From GWE2-42-39 sp963662895 (lineage in GTDB: Bacteria > Bacteroidota > Bacteroidia > Bacteroidales > Prolixibacteraceae), in assembly GCA_963662895.1 (NCBI GenBank), contig OY759982.1, forward strand, positions 2,914,001 through 2,978,000: 64,000 bases of DNA, read 5' to 3'. The number at the start of each line of letters is the position of its first letter. The first letter of the stretch is position 1. A program made the position numbers and the translations under genes. This document shows, piece by piece, positions 43,178 through 53,046 of this stretch. The notes under the pieces were generated by a model. That model made no database searches. It had not been told where the DNA came from and was given only the letters and a program-made list of their open reading frames with translations.

Positions 43178-44194
43178 ATGGAAAATTTTGAAGACATATT
43201 AAAACTGGTTACAGGAAATTTGCCCCGTGAGGAAAAGAAAAAGGTAGTCGCTGAAATCCATGCCAGGAAAGAAAACAAGGAAATATTTAAAAAAGTGAAA
43301 ATTTCCTGGGCATTCCTCTCTTCAACAAGAAAATTGAACAATTATGAAATTGAAAACGCATACCTGAAATTTCAGGAAAAAATTTCAGGAAAAAAAAGAA
43401 GACAGATCCCAACCATTAAAATAGTCTTTAAATATGCAGCCATAATTGTTTTTCTAATCAGCCTGACCACGATTTATTATACAAACAAACAGCAATTTAA
43501 CCGTACCGATACCAAAAAAAAATTATCATATATTTCTTTTATTACCGAGAATGGTCAACGATCTAAGGTCGTTTTACCTGATAGCTCAATAGTTTGGTTA
43601 AATTCAGGCACGACACTTTCTTATCCCAGCAACTTTTCTGAACAGCACAGAAAAGTTTCCCTCAACGGACAAGCTTTCTTTCAGATTTATCACAAAGAAA
43701 ACAGCCCTTTCTCTGTACACGCGAATGGTCTGATAGTAAACGTACTGGGTACAAAATTCGATGTAAATGCATATCCTGAAAACGATAAGATTGCTGTTAT
43801 GCTTGAATCGGGCAAAATAGAACTGGCACACGAAGGCCTGGAATCCTTTAGTTATACCATGCAGCCTGGAGAAAAAGCAACGTATAATATAGCTAATAAA
43901 GCATTAACTCTAAATTATGCCGATGCTTCCATATACTCATCCTGGAAAGATGGAAAACTTATCTTCCGAAACGAATCAATGAAAAATGTGGTTGAAAAAC
44001 TAAAACGATGGTATAACATCAATATTGATATAACCGACGAGGAAGTGTATAACTCTATTTTCTCAGGAACAATTCAAAACGAAAGCTACGAAGAAATTTT
44101 CAGGTATATAGAAATCGTTTGCGATGTCAATTGTAAATTAATACATAACTACGAAGAAGAAGCTAAACCCGAAATAATCATTTCAAAGAAATAA
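43178..44194 (+). CDS. FecR-family anti-sigma factor (PUL 2)
   Basis: The 338-residue protein has an N-terminal cytoplasmic region (residues 1-80), a membrane helix at about 83-102 (FKYAAIIVFLISLTTIYYT), the FecR domain at about 120-215 (TENGQRSKVVLPDSSIVWLNSGTTLSYPSNF, VNVLGTKFDVNAYPEN) and a DUF4974-like C-terminus (LIFRNESMKNVVEKLKRWYNINIDI). Length and order are normal. It inhibits the sigma factor upstream until the STN domain of the SusC downstream signals ligand transport. Confidence 0.95.
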   Translation: MENFEDILKLVTGNLPREEKKKVVAEIHARKENKEIFKKVKISWAFLSSTRKLNNYEIENAYLKFQEKISGKKRRQIPTIKIVFKYAAIIVFLISLTTIYYTNKQQFNRTDTKKKLSYISFITENGQRSKVVLPDSSIVWLNSGTTLSYPSNFSEQHRKVSLNGQAFFQIYHKENSPFSVHANGLIVNVLGTKFDVNAYPENDKIAVMLESGKIELAHEGLESFSYTMQPGEKATYNIANKALTLNYADASIYSSWKDGKLIFRNESMKNVVEKLKRWYNINIDITDEEVYNSIFSGTIQNESYEEIFRYIEIVCDVNCKLIHNYEEEAKPEIIISKK

Positions 44195-44253
44195 TTAGTT
44201 GTATAACTTAAAAAAACCGGCTTATGATATGAACTAAAACTATGTACTAAAAA

Positions 44254-44274
44254 GGAGATGCTGTTAACATCTCC
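44254..44274 (+). terminator. Hairpin between FecR and SusC genes of PUL 2
   Basis: GGAGATG and CATCTCC form a perfect 7-bp stem around a 7-nt loop (CTGTTAA), about 60 bp after the FecR stop and followed by a weak T-rich run. It occupies the same position as the hairpin in PUL 1 (28965-28995). Confidence 0.6.
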
Positions 44275-44360
44275 CTCTTGCTTTATTATTGCCTCGCAGT
44301 AGCCAACTCCAGAGGCAAAATCAACTTGAATTATTAAATAATCCAAATCAAAACAAATTT

Positions 44361-47300
44361 ATGGAAAAAAATCATTATGAACTGATTTCCGGAGCATGTA
44401 AAATCTGGAAATCCAAATTTTTAAAAAGAATGAGGATTGTTGCATTATTAATTTTGATCTCAATAACCCAAACCTTTGCGCTTGATGCCTATGCACAAAA
44501 CAAGCGGTTAAGTCTAAATGTTAAAAACGAAACAATCGTCAACATTCTGGAAAAGATAGAAGATCAATCCGAATTTTATTTTATGTTCGATGTTTCAAGA
44601 ATCAATGTCGATCAAAGAAAAAGTGTTGATTGCGAAAACCAGCCCATAAGAAATATCCTTGATCAACTTTTCGAAAATACAGGGATAACATACAGCATTA
44701 ACGACCGCCAGGTATTGCTCACAACAACCGGGAGAATTGGCAGCGAACAGCAAAAATCAGTTTCAGGGAAAGTTACCGACTCCTCAGGCTCCCCACTCCC
44801 CGGTGTAACCGTGGTGGTAAAAGGCACTACCAGGGGAATTATTACCGATATAGATGGTAATTATACACTTTCTAAAGTACCGGCAGATGCCACCCTGGTA
44901 TTTTCGTTTGTAGGGATGAGAACACAGGAAATTGCGGTGGCCGGGAAAGCTACGATTAATGTTGTGTTGAAAGAAGAAACGGTTGGCATTGAAGAAGTGG
45001 TTGCTGTAGGATACGGTGTTCAAAGGAAAGTGAACTTAACGGGAGCTGTAAGCCAGGTGAAATCAGATGTTTTGGAGAGTAGGGCTATTACCAATATTGG
45101 ACAGGGATTACAGGGAGTTGTTCCAAACCTGAATATAACGATTAGTGATGGGAGCCCAAACACAAGTGCCTCATATAATATACGGGGAGGGACTTCTTTT
45201 TCAGGTAGTAATTTTACAAAAGGAAGCCCTTTGATTTTAGTCGATGGTTTTGAATCGTCAGATATGAACCGGCTAAATCCTGAAGATATCGAAAGTATTT
45301 CTGTCTTGAAGGATGCTTCTTCTGCCGCTATTTACGGTGCGAGAGCAGCTTATGGTGTTATCCTGATCACAACTAAACACGGGAAAAAAGGGGAAAAAGT
45401 TAAGGTTACATATAGTAGTAGTTACCAACTAAGTAAGCCAGTGGCAATACCCGATCTTCTGGATAGTTATACTGTACAACTGGCTCGAAATAAGGCTGAA
45501 GAATTAACCGGACAATCTCCATCAACAGCCGACCTTAATAAACTCCAATGGATGAAAGAATATATAGATAACCCCGAAACGGCACCAATCTATAAAACCG
45601 ATGGAAATGCTATAACATGGGTTGGAAATACCGATGTATATGGGGAAGCTATCAAGGATTGGACCCCGACTCAAAAACACGCCATTAATGTTAGTGGAGG
45701 AAGTGAAAAAATAAATTATTATGTATCAGTAAGTTATCAAAATGAAGAGGGACTATACAAAATCAATACCGATATTCAAAACCGGTATAATGTATTACTT
45801 AATTTAACAACAGATGTAAATAAATGGTTATCTATTGATTATAAAGCATCGTATAACAAAACAGACTATACTGAACCATATAATAATTCAGGGAAAGAGG
45901 GCTGGTGGAGTGCTATGGCACAAAATCCGGAATATAATATAAATATGCCGATTAAAACACCTGAAGATTCTCCTGTTGGAGTAATGTACACCGATAATAT
46001 CTTAAGTTATATGGCTTACGGATCAGAGAATAAAATAATAAAAGAAACAAACTTGTTAAGAGTAGCCCCGACAGTTAAAATAATGAAAGGACTGAATCTG
46101 AAAGGGGATTTTTCTTATGAGTCGTTTAATTCCAACCAAAAAACCGTTGTCCCCGAACTTGAAAATGTAGCACTTACATGGACACCTGTTATAAGTCCGC
46201 ATACAACTCCAAGTTGGATATATAAAGAAGTAGATCATCAGGATAAGTTCGCATTGAATATTTATGGAGACTTTACCAAAACATTTTTTGAAAAACATCA
46301 TATTTATGCTTTAGCAGGTTTTAATCAGGAGTGGGAAAAATACAATGGTCTTTGGAGTAAAGGGACAGATTTACTTACTTCTTCATTACGTGTTGTTAGC
46401 CAGACGGTAGGGACCCAAACTACCGGAGATTCTGAAAGTGAATGGGCAATTAGGGGGGCCTTTTGCCGGTTTAATTATAATTACAATGAAAAATACCTGT
46501 TTGAATTTAACGGACGTTACGACGGTACTTCCAAATTTCCTGCCGATAGCCGATTTAAATTTTTCCCCTCGTTTTCTGCAGGATGGCGGTTATCTGAAGA
46601 AAATTTTGCAGAAAACTTTAGGGATGTGGTGAATAATTTGAAAATCAGGGCTTCGTATGGTTCTCTTGGAAATCAGAATGTCAGCAATTATATTTATTAT
46701 CCTTCATATGGCACTATCTCCCAGGTTCGATATGTATTTAATGGTTCCCGTCCGATGGGTATTACTGCTCCTGATCTGGTTTCGTCTAAGTTGACCTGGG
46801 AAACAGCAACAACCATCGATTTTGGCTTTGATCTTTCTCTAATCAATAAACTTGATTTTTCTTTCGACTGGTATAATCGGACTACAAGTGATATTTTGGT
46901 TGCCGGGGATCAGTACCCAGCTGTTCTCGGAACAGATGCACCTACTGAAAATTCCGGGGAAATGAGAACTATTGGCTGGGAAGTAACCACAACGTGGAGA
47001 GATCAGTTCCAAAATGGACTGAAATATAATATCAGTCTTGTGCTATCTGATTATCAAAGCGAAATTACCAGGTTTGACGGTAATCTCGAAAAAGTATTGA
47101 GTTCATTATACGTCGGACAAAAGATGGGTGAGATATGGGGCTATGAAACAATGGGACTTTTTCAGTCTAAGGACGAAATAGCTGAAGCTCCGTCTCAAAG
47201 TAATATTAATTCAGGAATATGGTATTCGGGCGATGTCCGGTATAAAAACCTGGATGGTGATGATGAAATATTTACAGGGTCCAACACAGCCGATGATCCG

Positions 47301-47795
47301 GGCGACCGGAAAATAATTGGCAATAGCACACCTCGCTACCAATTTGGAATTAATATGAATGCCTCATGGAAAAATTTTGATCTTAATTTATTTTTTCAGG
47401 GAGTAGGTAAAAGGGATTATTGGACCGATGATAAATTTTACTGGGGGCAGATGAAGCTGGACGGAACAGGTACATGGTATTCTTATAAAAATTCATGGAC
47501 ACCCGAAAATACAGATGCTTTTTTCCCCGGGTACAGATATTTTAATGGTAATACCCAGGTGCAGACCAGGTATCTGCAGAATGCAGCTTACATTCGACTG
47601 AAAAATTTTACATTTGGATATACACTGCCAGGAAATTTAATCAAACGGGCAGGAATTGAAAAGGCCAGATTTTATTTCTCCGGGCAAAACTTATGGGAAC
47701 ATACAAAAATTGTAAAAACCATTGATCCGGAAACTATTGATGCAACTTACCCGATGATGCGTTCTTATGCTTTAGGATTACAAATTTCTTTTTAA
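44361..47795 (+). CDS. SusC/RagA TonB-dependent transporter with STN domain (PUL 2)
   Basis: The start is set at ATG 44361 (MEKNHYELISGACKIWKSKFL) because the earlier frame from 44289 crosses the FecR-SusC hairpin leader and adds no signal-like sequence. The protein of about 1144 residues has a signal at about 25-46 (ending DAYAQ). It continues with an STN domain (LNVKNETIVNILEKIEDQSEFYFMFD), a carboxypeptidase-regulatory-like domain (GKVTDSSGSPLPGVTVVVKGTTRGIITDIDG), a plug (SPLILVDGFESSDMNRLNPEDIESISVLKDASSAAIYGARAAYGVILI) and a long β-barrel ending LGLQISF. It imports a glycan fragment across the outer membrane with energy from TonB. Confidence 0.96.
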   Translation: MEKNHYELISGACKIWKSKFLKRMRIVALLILISITQTFALDAYAQNKRLSLNVKNETIVNILEKIEDQSEFYFMFDVSRINVDQRKSVDCENQPIRNILDQLFENTGITYSINDRQVLLTTTGRIGSEQQKSVSGKVTDSSGSPLPGVTVVVKGTTRGIITDIDGNYTLSKVPADATLVFSFVGMRTQEIAVAGKATINVVLKEETVGIEEVVAVGYGVQRKVNLTGAVSQVKSDVLESRAITNIGQGLQGVVPNLNITISDGSPNTSASYNIRGGTSFSGSNFTKGSPLILVDGFESSDMNRLNPEDIESISVLKDASSAAIYGARAAYGVILITTKHGKKGEKVKVTYSSSYQLSKPVAIPDLLDSYTVQLARNKAEELTGQSPSTADLNKLQWMKEYIDNPETAPIYKTDGNAITWVGNTDVYGEAIKDWTPTQKHAINVSGGSEKINYYVSVSYQNEEGLYKINTDIQNRYNVLLNLTTDVNKWLSIDYKASYNKTDYTEPYNNSGKEGWWSAMAQNPEYNINMPIKTPEDSPVGVMYTDNILSYMAYGSENKIIKETNLLRVAPTVKIMKGLNLKGDFSYESFNSNQKTVVPELENVALTWTPVISPHTTPSWIYKEVDHQDKFALNIYGDFTKTFFEKHHIYALAGFNQEWEKYNGLWSKGTDLLTSSLRVVSQTVGTQTTGDSESEWAIRGAFCRFNYNYNEKYLFEFNGRYDGTSKFPADSRFKFFPSFSAGWRLSEENFAENFRDVVNNLKIRASYGSLGNQNVSNYIYYPSYGTISQVRYVFNGSRPMGITAPDLVSSKLTWETATTIDFGFDLSLINKLDFSFDWYNRTTSDILVAGDQYPAVLGTDAPTENSGEMRTIGWEVTTTWRDQFQNGLKYNISLVLSDYQSEITRFDGNLEKVLSSLYVGQKMGEIWGYETMGLFQSKDEIAEAPSQSNINSGIWYSGDVRYKNLDGDDEIFTGSNTADDPGDRKIIGNSTPRYQFGINMNASWKNFDLNLFFQGVGKRDYWTDDKFYWGQMKLDGTGTWYSYKNSWTPENTDAFFPGYRYFNGNTQVQTRYLQNAAYIRLKNFTFGYTLPGNLIKRAGIEKARFYFSGQNLWEHTKIVKTIDPETIDATYPMMRSYALGLQISF

Positions 47796-47818
47796 CGAAT
47801 CTAATTAGTAATACAATT

Positions 47819-49621
47819 ATGAATACAAAAAATATTATAATTTCAGGAGTTATACTGGTCTTTCTGTTCGGTTGTAATGATGAATTTCTGGAAAGGGCCC
47901 CATTGGATGAGCTTAGTGAGGAAGCCGTCTGGACAACAGAAGAAAACCTTCAACTCTATTGCAATAGTTTTTATAAAAATTTCCCAGCGGAGAATAGTAG
48001 TAATGGATTAGGCATTTACAGACCTCTTCCGTATTGTGATCTTATTTCAGATGATTATGTTCCATATCCTGAATACTCGACAACAATGAGATCCTTAACA
48101 ATCCCTGCGGGAACATATACAATAACAACTGCATCTGGAAGTGGCGAATGGAATTTTGAAAATATACGAAGCCTTAACTACTTTCTTGATAATTATGAAA
48201 AGATTGATATTGATGAATCAAAAAAACACATTTATGCAGGAGAGATATTATTTTTTAAAGCCCTTGACTATTTTAAAAAAGTTAAGCTATTTGGTGATGT
48301 ACCATGGCTTTCTCATGTGGTAAATGTGGATTCTGACGAATTATATGCCCCGCGGACTCCCCGGTCCCAGGTGATGGATTCTGTATTAAGTTGCATTAAT
48401 ACTGCCATTGAGTGGTTACCGGAATATGGAGAAGAAGAAACTGACCGTTTAAATAAAGATATGGCACTGTTTTTTAAAGCAAGGCTTTGTCTTTATGAAG
48501 GAACATACCGGACATATCATACGGATTTAGCGCTGGATGGAACTAAATTTTTGAATGAAGCGGTAGATGCCTGTGAAACTTTGATGAACGAGGGACATTA
48601 TTCTCTTTATTCAACGGGCGACATTGAAAATGATTATTATGATATTTTTGCCCAATACGATTATGATGATAATCCCGAGATAATCCTTTGGAAAGAATTC
48701 AGCTATGAAGAATCTCTTGGAATTCCTTTTAGCCGCTATTATATCCAAAATTTATTTCAAATTTCGGCTAGTCGTACTTTGGTCGAAGAATATTTATGCA
48801 GTGACGGATTACCCACCTCTGTCAGCCCTCTGTTTTTAGGAACAGATTCAATACAAGCTGAGTTTACAAACCGTGATCCCAGGTTAAAACAGACTGTTTG
48901 TAACTTTGGAGAAAAGTTGTTAGAAGAAGGATTAATATGGAATGGGAATAATCCTTTACCTACATTAAATGGAATGTCTGGAGGAGTGGCTCTGGACGCA
49001 AGACGATGTATTTCTGGTTTCCGAATTTGTAAGTGGTGGATAAATGATCAGGAAGATTACGATAGAGTCGGACTTGGTCAGCAGGCTTTTCCAATTTATC
49101 GGTATGCTGAAGTACTCCTAAATTATGCAGAGGCTCAGTGTGAATTAGGACAATGTACTCAAAATGTGTTGGATAACTCGGTTAACCTTATCAGGGCACG
49201 CGCAGGGATGCCGGCGTTGAATTTAAGTAATATACCTTCTGATCCTTCGTTGGATGGGCTATACCAAGAATATTGTGGTTATACTCCCGGTCCGTTGTTA
49301 CGCGAAATCAGAAGGGAACGGAGGGTTGAAATGTGTTTCGAAGGATTACGTTATGATGATTTAATGAGATGGAAAGCTGGGAAATTTTATGAAATACCTG
49401 TGCGGGGAATTAAATATCTCCAAAGTCAATTCGGGGATAGGGTAACTGTAGGGCAAGATATCTTTTTAGACGAAGAAAATTTCGTTCTACCTTACAAGCA
49501 ATTTTATCCCAATGGTAGAATTTTCGATGAAAATAAAAACTATTTGTTCCCCATACCATTAGAAGATCTGGTGCTTAATCCAAATCTCGTTCAGAATCCG
49601 GGGTGGGAAACAGCAGAATAA
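47819..49621 (+). CDS. SusD/RagB family glycan-binding lipoprotein (PUL 2)
   Basis: The 600-residue protein has lipobox FLFGC (Cys19) and the SusD N-terminus NDEFLERAPLDELSEEAVWTTEENLQLYCNSFY. Helical TPR-like blocks follow (YAGEILFFKALDYFKKVKLFGDVPWLSHV). The C-terminal signature is LLREIRRERRVEMCFEGLRYDDLMRWKAG, ending YLFPIPLEDLVLNPNLVQNPGW. It lies 23 bp after susC. The length is somewhat larger than usual but without an obvious inserted domain. Confidence 0.96.
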   Translation: MNTKNIIISGVILVFLFGCNDEFLERAPLDELSEEAVWTTEENLQLYCNSFYKNFPAENSSNGLGIYRPLPYCDLISDDYVPYPEYSTTMRSLTIPAGTYTITTASGSGEWNFENIRSLNYFLDNYEKIDIDESKKHIYAGEILFFKALDYFKKVKLFGDVPWLSHVVNVDSDELYAPRTPRSQVMDSVLSCINTAIEWLPEYGEEETDRLNKDMALFFKARLCLYEGTYRTYHTDLALDGTKFLNEAVDACETLMNEGHYSLYSTGDIENDYYDIFAQYDYDDNPEIILWKEFSYEESLGIPFSRYYIQNLFQISASRTLVEEYLCSDGLPTSVSPLFLGTDSIQAEFTNRDPRLKQTVCNFGEKLLEEGLIWNGNNPLPTLNGMSGGVALDARRCISGFRICKWWINDQEDYDRVGLGQQAFPIYRYAEVLLNYAEAQCELGQCTQNVLDNSVNLIRARAGMPALNLSNIPSDPSLDGLYQEYCGYTPGPLLREIRRERRVEMCFEGLRYDDLMRWKAGKFYEIPVRGIKYLQSQFGDRVTVGQDIFLDEENFVLPYKQFYPNGRIFDENKNYLFPIPLEDLVLNPNLVQNPGWETAE

Positions 49622-49633
49622 ATTAAATAAAAA

Positions 49634-49665
49634 AAGGAAGGGAAATGCGATCGTTTCCCTTCCTT
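49634..49665 (+). terminator. Terminator or attenuator after susD of PUL 2
   Basis: AAGGAAGGGAAA and TTTCCCTTCCTT form a perfect 12-bp stem around TGCGATCG, then CATAAAAAAA. It lies 12 bp after the susD stop and 19 bp before the DUF4450 gene, so it probably lowers enzyme expression relative to the transporter genes. Confidence 0.8.
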
Positions 49666-49684
49666 CATAAAAAAATGTTGCCTG

Positions 49685-52600
49685 ATGAAAAATAGAATAC
49701 GATTATTTATTCTGTTATTTTTTTGCTTTGTTGTCAGTCGTTTAAAAGCTGAAATTTTTGTTTCGGATACAGTTCATAATATTCTAACGACAAAACTGCA
49801 TTACCAACCTGTTCCCAAAGGTTATCAAATAGTCGGGAGCAATAATATATTTAACCGGGCTTTGTATGGTGGGCATGAAAACGATACCCTTACTGAAAAG
49901 TATATTACTTTTGCCGGAGACCAACCTATTATACTTGGAGCTGTAACAGATTGGCGCAAGACTCCCGCCTGTTTGCAGGCTAAATGTGGTACTTTCATGG
50001 CTGGTGTCGCTTTAACTCCGGGAATAAGTGCCCCTGTTTTTGAGACACCTGCCCATCGAGGGGAACGATATTCGCAGTGGTTCCATCAAAACGGAGGAAC
50101 GGTTGCTACGTATAAAAACGGGTGGATGGAGTATGAGATAAATACTTTTGCACAGTGCTTTCCCCGGGTAACGGCGAAGATAGAAGTGTTGCCCATAACT
50201 ACAGATGATGGTTTTCTTGTCCATTTTAAGATCAATACAGATCAGCGAATTATTTTTGTTACAGGGTTTGGCGGAGTTACCGATTTCCTTGGCAGGTTTG
50301 AGTTTCCTTATGTACAGGAAAGATATTTTTCTCCATCCGACTGTATGGATAATGTTATCGCCATAGGTGAAAATCGTGCGTCAGTCAGTGATTCAAAAAA
50401 ACATGCAACTGGGACGACGATGCAAATAGGAGCTTCTTTCCCGGTAAATGTAACCATTGGCGATGCAAATAAAACAGAATACCCGGGACAATTTCTTGAA
50501 AGAGATAGCTCGGCTGTCAAGGCCCGAATGATTAGGATGGATTGTGAGATCAGGCAGGGGGAAACACTGGACGGATATATGGTTATACTAAGAAATGCTG
50601 TGAAAGGAACATTGGACAAATGGCTTTCTCATCCAGATCCAGTTGAATATTTGAAAAATGAAATTCGAAAAGTCAGATCGGCTATAGAAATTTCCACCCC
50701 TGATAAGATGCTTGATTTATCATTAGCACCTAATGTTTTAACGATGGATGCATCATGGCATGAGAAATCATTTTACCATGGAACTTATGCCTGGCATGCT
50801 CCTTACCTGGGTTGGAGACTTTGGTACGGACCTACTGTCATCGGGTGGCATGACCGGGTGAAAACGAATTTTAAAACTTTTGCAGACTTACAGCTCTCAA
50901 AAACCGAAGAATCAGAAGAAGTTTATTACAATGGGCACAGTCAATATTCAAAACTTAAGAATAGTTATGGTTTTTTGCCGGATATAAATAACGGGAGAAG
51001 GACAATCTTTTATAATATGCAGGAAGTTGGCGTGGATATGATCCTCCATGAGATTAAGTGGACTGGAGACCTTTCATATGCCGAACAAGTATTTGATAAT
51101 ATTTCGGACGTTTTAGACTGGGAAAAACGTATTCTCGATTCGGATAATGACAATCTTTACCAGAACTGGCTTAATACATGGATATCGGATGCACATTCCT
51201 ACAACGGGGGAGGTTGTGCCCAGGCCAGTGCCTATAATTACAGTGCCAATCAAATTATGGCTAATCTTGCATTAAAACTGGGGCGGGATCCGAAACCTTT
51301 TTTAACACGGAGTAACGAAATCCGAAATGCGGTGCAAAGTACACTGTGGATTCCCCAAAAGGGCATCATGGCTGAATATGTTGATGTAATCGGTAATAAA
51401 CTTTTGCACCCATCGCCTGAACTTGCAACGATTTATCATTCAATTGAAGCGGGAATTGTTGATCCCTTCCAGGCATACCAAATGTTGTCATTTACGGAAA
51501 ATGTTCTTCGGAATGAGAAAACAAAGGCCCGTGGTGGTCGTCTGGTCTGGTCTTCAGACTGGTATCCGCAGAATTATTCCAGTTGCGGATTATATACGGC
51601 AGAAAATATTCATCTGGCATGGGCTTATTTTATGTGCGGACAAACACAGAAAGGAAATGAACTTTTAAAAGGAATTGTCGATGCTTATTATTTAAGTAGT
51701 ATACCCGGTGGCGTCGGGCATTGTCTTGCTCCGGACGGATACAGCGGAGGATCAACCGATTTTACGGATATAAACAGTATGTATTTGAGACTGATTGTTG
51801 AAGGCCTTTTTGGCATACGGTTTAATCTTTTAGATGGTAAAATAACTGTTGCTCCCAATTTCCCTTCCGAGTGGAAACATGCCAGTTTAAAAATTGCAGA
51901 TGCCTCTCTTGAATATCAACGAAAGGAACAAAAGGAAATATTTAATTTTCAAAGTAAAGCTAAAGCAAACAGGATATTTATGATTCCTGTCCGTTCATCA
52001 AAAATAGGAGATGTATTTTTAAATGGACATTCGGTAGAATACCGGATTCGGTCCGGTATCGGTTATTCCGAACTGATCGTTGAAAGTAAACAACCAGGGA
52101 ATATTAATCTCGAAGTAAATTACCTGTCTTCTCCTGTTCCTAAGCTGGTATATCAACATAACGTTTTTCAGGGAGAAAATATCAATATTCAGATTGACCG
52201 GGGGCTCATAACAGAAATGAAAGATCCTACTGCCTGCCTTGACAATATAAACAGGGATAACACTTCTGTCAACGGCAAAATGATTGGAGAGCCCGGGATA
52301 CATACAATATTTGTTCATGTAAAGAATCATGACTGGGACGGCTGGTTGCCGGCAGAAATCATGGTCAGTAAAAAACAAGTTGAAATAAAGCCACTTTTTG
52401 TTGCAGGAGGACATTATGATCCGGTTGATATATCTGATTATTTTAATATCTCCCTTGGTGAAATACATAAACAGGAATACTGGCATCCCCGGCCAGGTGG
52501 ATATTCGATCATGGCTTGTCTCAACGGACGATTTGGATGGGACTGGAACCAGGCAGGTTATAATAAAGTAATTGTTGACGATAGTAAATTAAGGTTTTCG

Positions 52601-53038
52601 GGAGGTAGTTACACGACAGAAAAAGGCATTCCGTTTATCACTCCTGAAAAAGGGGCAAACGTTGCCTGTATTTCAATGTGGAATAATTTCCCTGAAGAAA
52701 TGTCTTTTAACCTTTCAGTAAAAGGAAGCGAATTGGCAATATTTTTTATAGGTGTAACAAACCCGATGCAGTCGCGTGTTGAAAATGCTCGGTTTATTGT
52801 TGAATATACCGATGGTACGAAAGAAAAAATATCACTTATAAATCCTGTTAACTTTGATGATTGGCTGGTTTCTGCTGTTCAACAGGAAAATGAAACAGAA
52901 TATTTCAGCGACTATAATCACGGTATTATTCAACGTATAGCAATTAATCCGGAGAAAGAGTTGAAGTCTCTAACGATCACGGCTGTTGCTAATGAAGTAA
53001 TTGTTGGGGTACTGGGTATTTCAATCGCCAAAAATTAG
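49685..53038 (+). CDS. DUF4450-type secreted (α/α)6 glycosidase candidate
   Basis: The 1117-residue protein has a signal peptide (residues 1-22, ending LKAE). Residues about 30-330 match the DUF4450 pattern of Bacteroidota PUL proteins: a β-rich domain with LHYQPVPKGYQIVGSNNIFNRALYGGHENDT and FAGDQPIILGAVTDWRKT. Residues about 360-720 look like an (α/α)6 catalytic toroid (WHAPYLGWRLWYGPTVIGWHDRVK, GRRTIFYNMQEVGVDMILHEIKWTGDLSYAEQVFD, ARGGRLVWSSDWYPQNYSSCGLYTAENIHLAWAYF). Residues about 740-1110 are β-domains, with a late jelly-roll-like part. The catalytic residues and substrate are not known to me. As the only evident hydrolase of PUL 2 apart from the esterase, it is the prime candidate for the backbone or debranching enzyme of that locus. 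Confidence 0.8.
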   Translation: MKNRIRLFILLFFCFVVSRLKAEIFVSDTVHNILTTKLHYQPVPKGYQIVGSNNIFNRALYGGHENDTLTEKYITFAGDQPIILGAVTDWRKTPACLQAKCGTFMAGVALTPGISAPVFETPAHRGERYSQWFHQNGGTVATYKNGWMEYEINTFAQCFPRVTAKIEVLPITTDDGFLVHFKINTDQRIIFVTGFGGVTDFLGRFEFPYVQERYFSPSDCMDNVIAIGENRASVSDSKKHATGTTMQIGASFPVNVTIGDANKTEYPGQFLERDSSAVKARMIRMDCEIRQGETLDGYMVILRNAVKGTLDKWLSHPDPVEYLKNEIRKVRSAIEISTPDKMLDLSLAPNVLTMDASWHEKSFYHGTYAWHAPYLGWRLWYGPTVIGWHDRVKTNFKTFADLQLSKTEESEEVYYNGHSQYSKLKNSYGFLPDINNGRRTIFYNMQEVGVDMILHEIKWTGDLSYAEQVFDNISDVLDWEKRILDSDNDNLYQNWLNTWISDAHSYNGGGCAQASAYNYSANQIMANLALKLGRDPKPFLTRSNEIRNAVQSTLWIPQKGIMAEYVDVIGNKLLHPSPELATIYHSIEAGIVDPFQAYQMLSFTENVLRNEKTKARGGRLVWSSDWYPQNYSSCGLYTAENIHLAWAYFMCGQTQKGNELLKGIVDAYYLSSIPGGVGHCLAPDGYSGGSTDFTDINSMYLRLIVEGLFGIRFNLLDGKITVAPNFPSEWKHASLKIADASLEYQRKEQKEIFNFQSKAKANRIFMIPVRSSKIGDVFLNGHSVEYRIRSGIGYSELIVESKQPGNINLEVNYLSSPVPKLVYQHNVFQGENINIQIDRGLITEMKDPTACLDNINRDNTSVNGKMIGEPGIHTIFVHVKNHDWDGWLPAEIMVSKKQVEIKPLFVAGGHYDPVDISDYFNISLGEIHKQEYWHPRPGGYSIMACLNGRFGWDWNQAGYNKVIVDDSKLRFSGGSYTTEKGIPFITPEKGANVACISMWNNFPEEMSFNLSVKGSELAIFFIGVTNPMQSRVENARFIVEYTDGTKEKISLINPVNFDDWLVSAVQQENETEYFSDYNHGIIQRIAINPEKELKSLTITAVANEVIVGVLGISIAKN

Positions 53039-53046
53039 AAATATAA

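Noticed and set aside
44289..44360. N-terminal extension of the PUL 2 SusC
   Set aside because: The extra 24 residues come directly after the FecR-SusC hairpin and lack signal-like features; ATG 44361 gives a normal SusC leader.
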